From positions 1 through 64,000 of the forward strand of contig CAJTFX010000008.1 in assembly GCA_910575555.1 (NCBI GenBank): a stretch of 64,000 bases of DNA. The letters run 5' to 3'. Below are positions 17,127-25,839 of the stretch, piece after piece. The translations under genes were made by a program, and so were the position numbers. This DNA is from Lachnospiraceae bacterium (lineage in GTDB: Bacteria > Bacillota > Clostridia > Lachnospirales > Lachnospiraceae). Within the stretch, counting starts at the first letter, position 1; each line of letters begins with the position of its first letter. Under the pieces are notes generated by a model that searched no databases, was not told the origin of the DNA, and saw only the letters and a program-made list of their open reading frames with translations.

Positions 17127-17834
17127 ATGATTTTGAGCAGAAAAAAAGAATATGGATTGCTGATTATATTGGGAGTGATCTTTTTAGCGGCAGGAGGATA
17201 TCTGTTTGGGATATGGGAGGAATACCATGAGGCAGAAGCAGGATATCAGGGACTTAAGAAATATATCATAGAGAAACCGGATGTGGGGAAGGATTCTGAA
17301 GAAAAGCCGGATAATCAGGAAGAGCCGGAAGAGAGTCTGCCTAAAATTGATTTTGACGGGCTTCGGGCCATTAACGAGGATATCGTGGCATGGATACAGA
17401 TTCCGGGGATCGGGGTGGATTATCCGGTGGTGCAGGGAAAGGATAACGAGCATTATCTTCATTATACCTTTGACGGGAAGGCGAATAAGGCCGGCAGTAT
17501 TTTTTTGGATTATCGGAACCGGGCTGATTTTACGGACAGGAAAGTGATTTTATATGGGCACAATATGAAAGATGGGAGCATGTTCAGTAATCTGAAGAAA
17601 TATCAGGATGCCAGTTTCAGGAAAGAGCAGGGGAGGGTGGTGATATATCTGCTAGATAAGGTGTTAGAGTGTGAGATTGTTGAGTGTCAGATAATATCTG
17701 TAAGAGATTCAGTTTATGAAGTTGCGCAAGATGAAAAGCAGAAATTGCCAGAAGAGATTATTTTATCAACATGTAGCTCGTCATCAAATATGCGGTTGAT
17801 TTTGAAGTGCTATATCAAAAATAAAGATATGTGA
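17127..17834 (+). CDS. Class B sortase
   Basis: Membrane transpeptidase that joins sorting-signal proteins to peptidoglycan or pilus subunits. An N-terminal membrane anchor (about residues 8-27, LLIILGVIFLAAGGYLFG) and an acidic linker lead to the SrtB fold: VAWIQIPGIGVDYPVVQG, ILYGHNMKDGSMFSNLKKY with the catalytic His (about 145), LSTCSSSS with the catalytic Cys (about 216) and the downstream Arg (MRLILK). GGAGG (17121-17125) is too close to ATG 17127; TTG 17133, 7 bp away, may be the real start. It directly follows its likely substrate, the VaFE adhesin. Confidence 0.9.
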   Translation: MILSRKKEYGLLIILGVIFLAAGGYLFGIWEEYHEAEAGYQGLKKYIIEKPDVGKDSEEKPDNQEEPEESLPKIDFDGLRAINEDIVAWIQIPGIGVDYPVVQGKDNEHYLHYTFDGKANKAGSIFLDYRNRADFTDRKVILYGHNMKDGSMFSNLKKYQDASFRKEQGRVVIYLLDKVLECEIVECQIISVRDSVYEVAQDEKQKLPEEIILSTCSSSSNMRLILKCYIKNKDM

Positions 17835-18500
17835 AAGGTTATGTTTCGTTGAAAAGATTCGAGCTGCGAGTAGCTCTGTTTTGAAAACAGGAATCGAGGG
17901 AAAATGGACAACAGACAAGCTGGATATGTGGCGAGTCGATTTTCTCGTCCATTGTCTGCATGATGGGAAGAATAATGAAAAGTCCCGAAAGGAGAAGAAA
18001 GAGCAGATGCTTGATATGCCAGTACCTGCTCTTTCGTTCCAGTTATATTAAAAAAGATTTTACAAGAGGCATTTTATGGATAAGGATTATTATGAGTTTT
18101 TGCAGCAGATTTTTGTATTGGATTTCTGCACTTCTATACTATAATGGATAAATTTTTATAAGGATAGCCCCATGAACCGGAACTGTCCGTTGAATTTGTA
18201 AATGATTGGATGTTGCAAGTGTTTCGATTTGTAGTTTAGGGCAGCATTTGTTCAATATATATTCCCGATAGTGGGAATGGAGATGTTTGGGATTTTCCAT
18301 TTTGAACCATTCGTCGTAAGGGGCATAATGATTACGATGCCAGAAGTCAGGTTTATTAGAATCTGGAAAGATTTAGGAAGAATAGTTTCATAGAATAGCC
18401 AGAATTGCCTGCAAGACAGGCAGGAACTTCTTTTTTGATGAAGACCGTTATATATAGTAGGATTTATAATTTTATTATTGAAGTAACAAAAGTTATCAGC
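17835..18500 (+). other. Gene-poor spacer with RNA-like hairpins
   Basis: No convincing gene in about 670 bp. Visible structure: a compact three-way junction at 17856-17895 (GATTC...GAATC enclosing GAGCT/AGCTC and TGTTTT/AAAACA), a hairpin AATGGAC/GTCCATT at about 17902-17953, AAAGAGCAG/CTGCTCTTT (17998-18034) and a terminator-like CCTGC/GCAGG followed by a T-run near 18409-18436. Fragmentary short reading frames suggest decayed sequence at the left edge of the AT-rich sugar island. Confidence 0.5.
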
Positions 18501-18541
18501 TAAAATAACTGTAAACGATGATAAAATAACTATAAAAATCA
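18501..18541 (+). repeat. Tandem 20-21 bp repeat upstream of the LacI gene
   Basis: TAAAATAACTGTAAACGATGA (18501-18521) is followed at once by a near copy (18522-18541). The repeat lies just ahead of the regulator's ribosome site and could be an operator pair or part of its promoter. Confidence 0.5.
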
Positions 18542-18565
18542 TTTTAGATGAAGGAAATTGGAATA

Positions 18566-19546
18566 ATGGCAAGTATTAGAGATGTTGCGAATAAGGCGAA
18601 TGTAGCGCCATGCACTGTATCGAGAGTGTTAAATGGAACTGCGAATGTAGCGCCAGAGACGAAACAAAAAATTGAGATGGCAATGAAAGAGTTAAACTAT
18701 ATTCCAAATGAGCTTGCAAGAGGAATGTTTAAGCAAAGATCAGGGATTATTGCTATGCTGATTCCGAGTATAAGACATCCGTATTTTTCTAATCTGGCGC
18801 ATTATATTGAAACCAGACTCTATGAAAACGGTTATAAGCTGATGCTGTGTAGTACGGACGGGCAGATCGAAAAAGAGCGGGAATATATACGTATTCTGCA
18901 AAGCAATCTTGTAGACGGAGTGATTATGGGGGTATCTGATTTAGAGGATGCGGCATATTTACAATTCAAAAAGCCAATGATCATGTTGGATTATGATTTA
19001 AAGAAAGGAATTCCGGTAGTTGTTTCTGACCATGAAAAAGGAGGATATCTGGCAGCAAATACGTTTATTTCAAGCGGATGTAAAAATGTGATCCATATTG
19101 GTGATAAAGAATTATCAAAAGTGGAATCTTATAAGTGTCATAAAGTTTTAGAACGAGAGTTGGAAAGGGCTGATATAAAGTGCCGGTTCGTTGAGATAAA
19201 GTGGAATGAGTTTGATTTTTTCGGATATTTGGATATTGCAGCGACTATTCTGGAAAAATATCCGGACATAGACGGGGTTATGGCAGCAGATATTCAGGCA
19301 TCTGCATTTTTAAAAGCAGCATTGACAATAGGAAAAAAAGTTCCAGAGGATTTTGCTGTTATTTCTATCGATGGAACATATGTAACAGACATTGGTTTGA
19401 TGAATATGACTTCACTTGTTCAGTCCATTGATCAGATAGGGGATGCAACGATTAAAATGCTGTTTAATCTTTTGGCAGGAAAAAAGATTGCTAAGAGAAA
19501 AGTGGTTATAGATATAAAAGAAAAAAAGGGCGAAACGACAAAATAA
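18566..19546 (+). CDS. LacI-family transcriptional regulator
   Basis: 326 aa. The N-terminal HTH is canonical: ASIRDVANKANVAPCTVSRVLNGTANVAPETKQKI, with a hinge helix LARGMFKQ. The periplasmic-binding-type sugar sensor follows (IAMLIPSIRHPYFSNLAHYIE, VDGVIMG, FAVISIDGTYVTDIG). ATG 18566 is preferred because it begins the conserved HTH and follows AAGGA; the in-frame ATG 18548 would add six residues. It should control the adjacent transporter/glucosidase operon by binding the TGAAACATGTTTCA palindromes at 19590 and 19646, released by a sugar ligand. Transcribed in the same direction as the operon. Confidence 0.95.
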   Translation: MASIRDVANKANVAPCTVSRVLNGTANVAPETKQKIEMAMKELNYIPNELARGMFKQRSGIIAMLIPSIRHPYFSNLAHYIETRLYENGYKLMLCSTDGQIEKEREYIRILQSNLVDGVIMGVSDLEDAAYLQFKKPMIMLDYDLKKGIPVVVSDHEKGGYLAANTFISSGCKNVIHIGDKELSKVESYKCHKVLERELERADIKCRFVEIKWNEFDFFGYLDIAATILEKYPDIDGVMAADIQASAFLKAALTIGKKVPEDFAVISIDGTYVTDIGLMNMTSLVQSIDQIGDATIKMLFNLLAGKKIAKRKVVIDIKEKKGETTK

Positions 19547-19549
19547 TAG

Positions 19550-19603
19550 TTGACAATCAAATATGTTAAGTATATAATAAAACAAAAAATGAAACATGTT
19601 TCA
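19550..19603 (+). promoter_or_regulatory. Sugar operon promoter with first LacI operator
   Basis: TTGACA (19550-19555), 17-bp spacer, TATAAT (19573-19578): a near-perfect sigma-A promoter. The palindrome TGAAACATGTTTCA (19590-19603) covers the expected start-site region, ideal for repression. Confidence 0.9.
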
Positions 19604-19645
19604 CAATATCATATACAGGGCATTGCCCTTTTTTAATAACGTCTA

Positions 19646-19659
19646 TGAAACATGTTTCA
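19646..19659 (+). promoter_or_regulatory. Second LacI-type operator
   Basis: A second identical copy of TGAAACATGTTTCA, 56 bp (just over five helical turns) downstream of the first. Paired operators at this spacing would permit looping. Confidence 0.85.
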
Positions 19660-19680
19660 AAAGAAGAAAAGGAGGATAAA

Positions 19681-20982
19681 ATGAGAGAAAGAACAAAAAA
19701 GTCATTGATTGTGCTGTTGGCAGCGGCTCTTTTATGTGGAATGACCGCATGTGGAAACCAGAGTGCAGAAACAGTGACAGAAAATGGGAAGGTGAAGATT
19801 CGTGCGTATCTGGGAGGTGGAGATTTATCCGAAAAAATTGATGCAATGGTAGAAGATTTTAATGCACAAAGTGAAACAACAGAGGTTGAAGTTGTTCCGA
19901 TGCCCGCTGATACAGCAAGTATGATTACAGTAATGTTCAATTCGGGAAATACACCGACAGTTATGGCATTGGAGACTGGTGATTTACTGCGTGCAAAAGA
20001 TCGTCTGGTTGACTTATCTGAACTTGAAGCAGTCCAATATGCCAGCAAAGGAACAATAGAAGCGGCTAAAGATGGCAGTGAAGTTTATGGTGTACCTTAC
20101 AGAATTGAAGGAATGGGATTAATCTATAACCGGACAGTACTGGACAAAGTATTAGGCGAGGATTTTGACCCAAACACCATTCATACGCAGGATGACTTAA
20201 GAGATGTATTTGAAAAAATACAAAACGCAGGAGTTGCACCGATTGTATTGGGAACGCAGGATTGGTCGTTGTCTACACATTTAACAACGGATATTTATAC
20301 AGGGCAATCGGAAAGTCCTAAGGAGCAGGCAGAATTTATAGAAGCTTTGAAAGCCGGGGAAGGTAATCTTGCTGATAATCAAATATTTAATCAGGTACTG
20401 GATACAGTGGATATTTTAAAGGAGTATAATTATTTTAAAGATAATCCATTGTTGTATGCAAATGATGGGGATACAACGAAGCAGGCTCGCATTATTACGG
20501 ACGGCGAAGCAGCTTTTTGGTTCCAGGGGAACTGGGGATCGACAGCACTGGAAGCGCTGGATCCTGAAGGAGACTATGGAATGATTCCGCTTCCAGTCAG
20601 CAATGAAGATTCTTATCCGAATGAAAGGATAGCCACATTAGTACCGCTGTATCTCTCAATCTTTGAAGGTGCAACAGAAGAACAGAAAGAAGCAGGAAAA
20701 GAATTGATCGAATATATCACTCAGACTGAACGCGGCTGGGATTTTGTTGTCAATGATGCAAAGGGCATTCCGGCATATGACAATGCGTCGGTAGAAGTGG
20801 AGAATGGGATTGCAAAAAGTATACTGGATTATCAAAAGGTGGGAAAAACAAAAGTTGCATATATGGCGAACACTGCAGATCATTATGTAGATACAGGCGC
20901 TGCGCTTCAACGTTACATGGATGGACAGATTGGACGGGAAGAGGTTGCAAAAGCATATGAATCGTACTGGATGGCAAAGTAG
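19681..20982 (+). CDS. ABC transporter sugar-binding lipoprotein
   Basis: 433-aa extracellular solute-binding protein (family 1). The signal peptide ends in the lipobox LLCGMTAC|G (Cys about residue 22), so the mature protein is lipid-anchored outside the membrane. It captures an oligosaccharide and delivers it to the two permeases encoded next. The sequence has the family's typical features (KVKIRAYLGGGDLSEKIDAMVEDFN, FWFQGNWGSTALEALDPEGDYGMIPLP). Start ATG 19681 follows AAAGGAGG; an upstream in-frame ATG at 19645 overlaps the second operator and lacks a site. The presence of a glucosidase suggests an α-glucoside substrate. Confidence 0.95.
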   Translation: MRERTKKSLIVLLAAALLCGMTACGNQSAETVTENGKVKIRAYLGGGDLSEKIDAMVEDFNAQSETTEVEVVPMPADTASMITVMFNSGNTPTVMALETGDLLRAKDRLVDLSELEAVQYASKGTIEAAKDGSEVYGVPYRIEGMGLIYNRTVLDKVLGEDFDPNTIHTQDDLRDVFEKIQNAGVAPIVLGTQDWSLSTHLTTDIYTGQSESPKEQAEFIEALKAGEGNLADNQIFNQVLDTVDILKEYNYFKDNPLLYANDGDTTKQARIITDGEAAFWFQGNWGSTALEALDPEGDYGMIPLPVSNEDSYPNERIATLVPLYLSIFEGATEEQKEAGKELIEYITQTERGWDFVVNDAKGIPAYDNASVEVENGIAKSILDYQKVGKTKVAYMANTADHYVDTGAALQRYMDGQIGREEVAKAYESYWMAK

Positions 20983-20997
20983 AGGAGGATATGAAAT

Positions 20998-21876
20998 ATG
21001 GGCAAGAAAAAAGTAAATAATATTTTAATGTTTTTAGGATTTGCAGGTCCGGCGGTTTTCGCATTTGCTTTTGTAATTGGATGGGCGTTTGTAAATGGTG
21101 TATTTATGTCATTTACCGACTGGAACGGAATTTCAGAATCATATAATATGGTTGGAATTTCTAATTACATAAAAGCAATCCATGATATTAATTTTTGGCA
21201 ATCGTTAGGACGTACAACTCAGTATGTAATCGGAGTTGTAATAATAGTAAATATTGTGGCGTTCTTTTTCGCATATTTGCTAACAAGAGGATATAAAGGA
21301 CAGGGAATTTTCAGGACAGGTTTTTTTGTTCCAAATCTGATTGGCGGAGTAGTACTTGGTATCGTATGGAAATTTATCTTTTCAGAGGCATTAGTTCAGT
21401 TAGGCAAAATTTCAATATTTTCTACATTTGCAAATAACTGGCTAAGTGATCCGGATACTGCGATGCTTGCAATGATAATCGTTGCCGTATGGCAGCAGGC
21501 AGGATATCTTATGATTATATATATGGCCGGTATTATCGCTGTTCCGGAAACAGTTTGTGAAGCGGCGTCTCTGGATGGAGCAACAGGATTATATGCTATT
21601 CGTAAAATCATTCTTCCGTTGGTTATGCCATCTATTACGATTTGTACGTTTTTATCAGTGAAAGCAGCCTTTATGGTATATGATGTGAACTTAACATTAA
21701 CTGCAGGAGGTCCGTTCAAGTCTACGATTATGGCATCTATGCATGTGTATAATAAAGCGTTTAAATATAACGATTTTGGAATCGGGCAGGCAGAAGCAAT
21801 TATTTTGTTTTTGATTGTGGCAGTTATTTCTGTTGCACAAGTTACAATCACAAAGAATAAGGAGGTAGAAGCATAA
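20998..21876 (+). CDS. ABC sugar transporter permease (MalF/UgpA type)
   Basis: 292-aa inner membrane permease with six predicted membrane helices. The EAA loop that docks the ATPase is visible as VCEAASLDGATGLYAIRKIILPLVMPSI (about residues 185-212). Short N-terminus as in Firmicutes CUT1 systems. Shares a 1-bp overlap with the next permease. No ATPase gene is present in the island, so it presumably uses a shared MsmK/UgpC-type ATPase from the chromosome, as is common for CUT1 transporters. Confidence 0.95.
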   Translation: MGKKKVNNILMFLGFAGPAVFAFAFVIGWAFVNGVFMSFTDWNGISESYNMVGISNYIKAIHDINFWQSLGRTTQYVIGVVIIVNIVAFFFAYLLTRGYKGQGIFRTGFFVPNLIGGVVLGIVWKFIFSEALVQLGKISIFSTFANNWLSDPDTAMLAMIIVAVWQQAGYLMIIYMAGIIAVPETVCEAASLDGATGLYAIRKIILPLVMPSITICTFLSVKAAFMVYDVNLTLTAGGPFKSTIMASMHVYNKAFKYNDFGIGQAEAIILFLIVAVISVAQVTITKNKEVEA

Positions 21877-22697
21877 TGAAAAATACAAAAAAATGGTCAT
21901 TTTATATATTTATTACGGCATGTTTTCTTGTTTTCCTTATTCCGTTTTACATTGTAATAGTAAATGTGTTTAAGGATAATAAGGCAATTGTAAATAATGC
22001 ACTGGCATTACCGAAATCGTTAGATTTTTCTGCACTTGCTGATGCATTTGAGAAAATGAACTATGCGCGGACTTTTATGAATTCGCTATTGATTACCTTG
22101 GTTAGTGTATCTCTGACAATTGTTGTTGCAGCGATGTGTGCATATTTATTCGCAAGGAAGAATTGGAAAATCAATAAAATTATTTTTATGGTTATGGTGG
22201 TGTCAATGATTATCCCGTTTCAGACAATCATGATTCCGTTGGTTAAAAATTTTAGCAGCCTGGGGATTATGAATAACAGAGCGACTATGATTTTCTTTTA
22301 TATTGGTGCAAATGTGCCTATGGCTGTTTTCATGTTTCATGGTTTTATGAAATCTATTCCATATGAATTAGAAGAAGCAGCGAAAATCGATGGCTGTACT
22401 CAGGTGGGAATATTTGTGAGAATTATTTTGCCATTGTTGAAACCAATTGCGTCTACAATATTCATTTTGAATTTCCTTGGAACATGGAATGACTTCCTTG
22501 CTCCGTTTATTATCCTGACGGATAATAGCAAGAAGACATTACCATTAATGACATATATGTTTACGGGACAATATTTTACAGACTACGCACTTGTACTAGC
22601 AGGATTGATTCTGACAATGCTTCCGATTTTGATTGTGTATATTTTTATGCAGAAAAATATTATTGAAGGGGTTGCCCAGGGGGCAGTTAAAGGTTAA
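21876..22697 (+). CDS. ABC sugar transporter permease (MalG/UgpE type)
   Basis: 273-aa partner permease with about six membrane helices. The EAA motif reads LEEAAKIDGCTQVGIFVRIILPLLKPI (about residues 165-192). The C-terminal NIIEGVAQGAVKG is characteristic of UgpE/MalG proteins. It forms the membrane channel heterodimer with the preceding permease. GGAGG lies just before the start, inside the end of the upstream gene. Confidence 0.95.
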   Translation: MKNTKKWSFYIFITACFLVFLIPFYIVIVNVFKDNKAIVNNALALPKSLDFSALADAFEKMNYARTFMNSLLITLVSVSLTIVVAAMCAYLFARKNWKINKIIFMVMVVSMIIPFQTIMIPLVKNFSSLGIMNNRATMIFFYIGANVPMAVFMFHGFMKSIPYELEEAAKIDGCTQVGIFVRIILPLLKPIASTIFILNFLGTWNDFLAPFIILTDNSKKTLPLMTYMFTGQYFTDYALVLAGLILTMLPILIVYIFMQKNIIEGVAQGAVKG

Positions 22698-22708
22698 AAG
22701 GTATGTAT

Positions 22709-24388
22709 ATGGAAAAAGCAAAGTGGTGGAAAAATGCGGTTGTTTATCAAATATATCCCAAAAGTTTTCAGGACAGCAATGGAGATGGGATTGGCGATTT
22801 GCAAGGGATTATACAAAGGTTGGACTACATAAAAAAATTGGGTGTAAATGTGATATGGCTATGCCCGGTTTATTGTTCGCCGATGGACGATGGCGGTTAT
22901 GATATTTCTGATTATTATCATATCGATCCGATGTTTGGAACAGATGCAGATATGGATGAATTGATTCAGAAGGCAGATGCCAAAGGGATAAAAATATTGA
23001 TGGATCTGGTAATAAACCATACTTCTGATGAGCATGAATGGTTTCAGGATGCATTGAAAAATCCTGACAGTAAATATGCAGGCTATTATATTTTTAAAGA
23101 AACGGAAGATGGCAATCCGCCGAATAACTGGCGTTCCTATTTTGGTGATGCGGCATGGACGAGGATAGATGGCAGCAATCGTTTCTATCTGCATGCTTTT
23201 TCTAAGAAACAGCCTGATCTTAATTGGGAGAACGAGGAACTAAGAGAAGAAATTTACCGCATGGTCAATTATTGGCTTGACAAAGGTTTGGGTGGATTTC
23301 GGATCGATGCAATATGTAACATAAAGAAACGGCTGGAATATGGAGTATTCCAGCCGGACGGTGAGGATGGATTAAGATATATTGGTGATTGGATTTTAAA
23401 TCAGCCAGGAATTGAAGTGTTTTTAAAGGAATTAAATGAAAGAACATTCCGGCCCCACAATAGTATGACTGTGGCAGAAGCAAATGTACCAGAGGAGTTG
23501 TTGGAACACTTCATAGGGGAAGATGGGTTCTTTTCTATGGTGTTCGATTTTAGTTATACAGATATTGATGTACCGGATACCGGAGAATGGTTTCATCCGA
23601 AAAAATTTACTGTAGAAGAATTGCGGGATAATATATTTAAAAGCCAGAAAATGGTTCAGGGGAAAGGATGGGGAGCGGTGTATCTGGAAAACCATGACCA
23701 GAACCGGTCGGTCAATAAATATATTCCAGAGGAAGATATTAATTATTACAGTAAGACAATGCTGGCTTCCATGTTCATGTTTTTGAGAGGGACGCCGTTT
23801 ATTTATCAGGGGCAGGAGCTGGGGATGGAAAATATACGAATGGATTCATTGGAAAAATATGACGATATTGCCACAAAAGGACACTATGAAAGGGCATTGA
23901 AGGTAGGCATATCTCCTGAAAAAGCATTTGAGCTTGTTGTGAAACGAAGCCGTGATAACAGCCGCACGCCTATGCAGTGGAGTACCGGGGAAAATGCAGG
24001 ATTCAGTAATGCAAAGACGTGGCTGGAAGTAAATAAAAATTATAAAAGAATTAATGCAAGGGATCAGGAACACTGTGAAAAGTCCGTATTACGATTTTAT
24101 AGGGATTTAGTATTGATTAGAAGAAATAGTAAGTATAGTTCTGTAATTGTAGAGGGCGAATTTGTGCCATATTATACAGAAGATGTTTCGATTATTGCTT
24201 ATCTGAGAATTTTAGGAGAAAAAGAACTTTTAGTTATCCATAATTATCAGTCTAAAAAAGGAACAATAAAAATTCCGGATGGTTTTAAAGAAAGGGTATT
24301 AGGAAACAGGGAACTGCGGAACAATGCAGATGGGCAATATTGTCTTGAACCATATGAATGTATTGCTTTATATCGAGAGGTATCCTGA
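22709..24388 (+). CDS. GH13 α-glucosidase (oligo-1,6-glucosidase type)
   Basis: About 559-aa cytoplasmic enzyme. WWKNAVVYQIYPKSFQDSNGDGIGDL is the GH13_31 opening with its Asp-rich calcium loop. Conserved regions: DLVINHTS (region I), GFRIDAIC with the nucleophile Asp (about 199), VAEAN with the acid/base Glu (about 257) and ENHDQNR (about 330). Cleaves α-1,6 or related α-glucosides imported by the neighbouring transporter; exact specificity (isomaltose, sucrose, trehalose derivatives) cannot be read from sequence. AAAGG favours ATG 22709; ATG 22703 is in frame. Confidence 0.95.
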   Translation: MEKAKWWKNAVVYQIYPKSFQDSNGDGIGDLQGIIQRLDYIKKLGVNVIWLCPVYCSPMDDGGYDISDYYHIDPMFGTDADMDELIQKADAKGIKILMDLVINHTSDEHEWFQDALKNPDSKYAGYYIFKETEDGNPPNNWRSYFGDAAWTRIDGSNRFYLHAFSKKQPDLNWENEELREEIYRMVNYWLDKGLGGFRIDAICNIKKRLEYGVFQPDGEDGLRYIGDWILNQPGIEVFLKELNERTFRPHNSMTVAEANVPEELLEHFIGEDGFFSMVFDFSYTDIDVPDTGEWFHPKKFTVEELRDNIFKSQKMVQGKGWGAVYLENHDQNRSVNKYIPEEDINYYSKTMLASMFMFLRGTPFIYQGQELGMENIRMDSLEKYDDIATKGHYERALKVGISPEKAFELVVKRSRDNSRTPMQWSTGENAGFSNAKTWLEVNKNYKRINARDQEHCEKSVLRFYRDLVLIRRNSKYSSVIVEGEFVPYYTEDVSIIAYLRILGEKELLVIHNYQSKKGTIKIPDGFKERVLGNRELRNNADGQYCLEPYECIALYREVS

Positions 24389-24424
24389 ATCTTGAATAAA
24401 AGGAAAGTAGATAAAAAGTAGTAC

Positions 24425-24468
24425 AATATACGGGGCAGAATTAATCATAGATATCTGCCCCGTATATT
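24425..24468 (+). terminator. Strong terminator hairpin of the sugar operon
   Basis: A perfect 15-bp stem: AATATACGGGGCAGA (24425-24439) pairs with TCTGCCCCGTATATT (24454-24468). The following sequence is A/T-rich rather than a pure T-run. Confidence 0.9.
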
Positions 24469-24535
24469 ATATATAAATGGATGTATTAAAAATAATCATA
24501 GATAGCTCGGCTAAAGAAAAGGAATAAATGTAAGC

Positions 24536-24961
24536 ATGGGTAAAATAAAGGTACTTGCAATATTAGAAGTGGAAGAAGAATTTATCACAGACAAATCCGA
24601 ATATTTAAAAGTGGAAGATGTAGAGTTTCATATGGGGCAGGATATGATGCTTTCTTTTTCAGAGTTACAGATTGATCTATATCATAGAGAGGTTAGAATG
24701 AATGGAAATATTATTGGTCTTACAGATTTAGAGTTCCGGCTTCTCCATTATTTAGCAAGCCAGCCAGGACGTGTATTTACCTATCAGCAGATCTATGAAG
24801 GGGTGTGGGGCGAGGAATATGCCCATGAAAAGGGGAATATCATGTCCCACATCCGCCATATCAGACAAAAATTAAAATCAGATAGCAGTTCTTTGGAATA
24901 CATAGAAAATATCAGGGGAGTAGGATATCGATTCAAAGAAACAATGACCGACAGTTCTTAG
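24536..24961 (+). CDS. Winged-helix DNA-binding protein, OmpR/PhoB effector domain only
   Basis: 141 aa. Residues ~45-137 form the Trans_reg_C winged helix: LTDLEFRLLHYLASQPGRVFTYQQIYEGVWGEE, then MSHIRHIRQKL and YIENIRGVGYRF. The N-terminal 45 residues are far too short for a receiver, so this is a stand-alone effector domain not controlled by phosphotransfer in the usual way. A similar, longer protein lies at 26611. It converges with the XRE gene at 24971, sharing a terminator that overlaps both coding ends. Confidence 0.85.
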   Translation: MGKIKVLAILEVEEEFITDKSEYLKVEDVEFHMGQDMMLSFSELQIDLYHREVRMNGNIIGLTDLEFRLLHYLASQPGRVFTYQQIYEGVWGEEYAHEKGNIMSHIRHIRQKLKSDSSSLEYIENIRGVGYRFKETMTDSS

Positions 24962-24975
24962 GGCTGTCGGTCATT
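24943..24975. terminator. Bidirectional terminator between convergent genes
   Basis: AATGACCGACAG (24943-24954) pairs perfectly over 12 bp with CTGTCGGTCATT (24964-24975). It lies inside the ends of both coding regions. Confidence 0.8.
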
Positions 24976-25219
24976 GATCTTTTCTGCCAAGGAGATAGTC
25001 TGCGCTGACCTTAAAATAATCTGCAATCACAGCAATCTCATAATCCGGGACAAACCGATCCCCTTTTTCGATTCTTAAAATCGTCAAATCATTAAATTCA
25101 ACCCCGCTTAACGTAAGCCTGGCAGCCAATATGCGCTGGGAAATATTCTGCTGCTGGCGCAGCTCTTTTAGGCGTTTTCCAATGATATTCTTTGAATCAC
25201 CATTCCAATATATTTTCAT
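24971..25219 (-). CDS. XRE-family HTH repressor (82 aa)
   Basis: Small Cro/C1-type regulator: IGKRLKELRQQQNISQRILAARLTLSGVEFNDLTILRIEKGDRFVPDYE forms the HTH, and the end FKVSADYLLGRKDQ is typical of element-borne XRE proteins. I place the start at 25219 (MKIYWNGDSK), preceded by GGAG; a longer frame reaching 25339 would run through the operators. Direct repeats ACTTCTAAAGATGAA at 25238-25252 and 25292-25306 in the divergent gap are its likely binding sites. Confidence 0.85.
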   Translation of the reverse strand: MKIYWNGDSKNIIGKRLKELRQQQNISQRILAARLTLSGVEFNDLTILRIEKGDRFVPDYEIAVIADYFKVSADYLLGRKDQ

Positions 25220-25237
25220 AACCTTGCTCCATAAAAA

Positions 25238-25328
25238 ACTTCTAAAGATGAAAGATTTATGATTGATTGTACCGGATTGAAATGATAATATACTTCTAAA
25301 GATGAAGTTATTTAGAGTTTTGTATAAT
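25238..25328. promoter_or_regulatory. Paired XRE operators and divergent promoter region
   Basis: Two identical 15-mers ACTTCTAAAGATGAA (25238-25252, 25292-25306), 54 bp apart, lie between the divergent genes. A TATAAT at 25323-25328 serves the rightward gene, with the second repeat overlapping its -35 position. Confidence 0.7.
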
Positions 25329-25408
25329 AAGAAGGCCAAAAGGCAGAAACTACAACAAACTACAGAATGGAAAAAGTTTTATTCTGCTGCACAGGAAAGG
25401 AGAAGTAC

Positions 25409-25744
25409 ATGGAAAAAGTAGTATGGGACAAAGTAAAACAATTTTTAGAATCGCTGCGGTGCGAAGATATCGACAGGGAAAGTATTGTGGATACACCGGA
25501 ATTACAGGAAACAAAAGAGATCCTCTCTGATAAAACAGCTATTTATCAGTACTGCATCGCAGATTTTCCTCAAAAGGATCAGAAGAAAATCAAGGATTAT
25601 GTAGAAGCGCTAAAAGCTTATTCCTACGAGGAATGCCAGCAGGCTTATCTCCAGGGCATGGTTGACTGTATGCTGACCCTATATAGCGCTGGAATTTTGA
25701 AACCCAGACAGGAGTTAAAAGCCCTGTTAAAAGCATTCATATAG
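25409..25744 (+). CDS. Hypothetical protein (111 aa), DUF6809-like
   Basis: Small helical protein starting at ATG 25409 (AAAGGAG 6 bp upstream); an in-frame ATG at 25367 is less likely. The C-terminal half contains QQAYLQGMVDCMLTLYSAGIL, a helix pattern (Ala/Tyr-x-x-Gly-h-x-Asp) also found at the C-termini of the proteins at 46788 and 60476. I recall such proteins as DUF6809, though this is not verified. It is divergent from the XRE regulator and probably controlled by it. Function unknown. Confidence 0.7.
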   Translation: MEKVVWDKVKQFLESLRCEDIDRESIVDTPELQETKEILSDKTAIYQYCIADFPQKDQKKIKDYVEALKAYSYEECQQAYLQGMVDCMLTLYSAGILKPRQELKALLKAFI

Positions 25745-25758
25745 CCATAACACTAAGA

Positions 25759-25795
25759 AAGTGATTCCCCTAAATTTACCGGAATCACTTCTCTT
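25759..25795 (+). terminator. Terminator after the 111-aa gene
   Basis: AAGTGATTCC (25759-25768) pairs perfectly with GGAATCACTT (25781-25790), then CTCTT. A second hairpin, AAGCTCAAGAAT with ATTCTTGGGCTT (about 25822-25861), serves the leftward gene. Confidence 0.8.
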
Positions 25796-25839
25796 AAGAA
25801 AACTCAATCGAAAATACAGGGAAGCTCAAGAATCATTGT

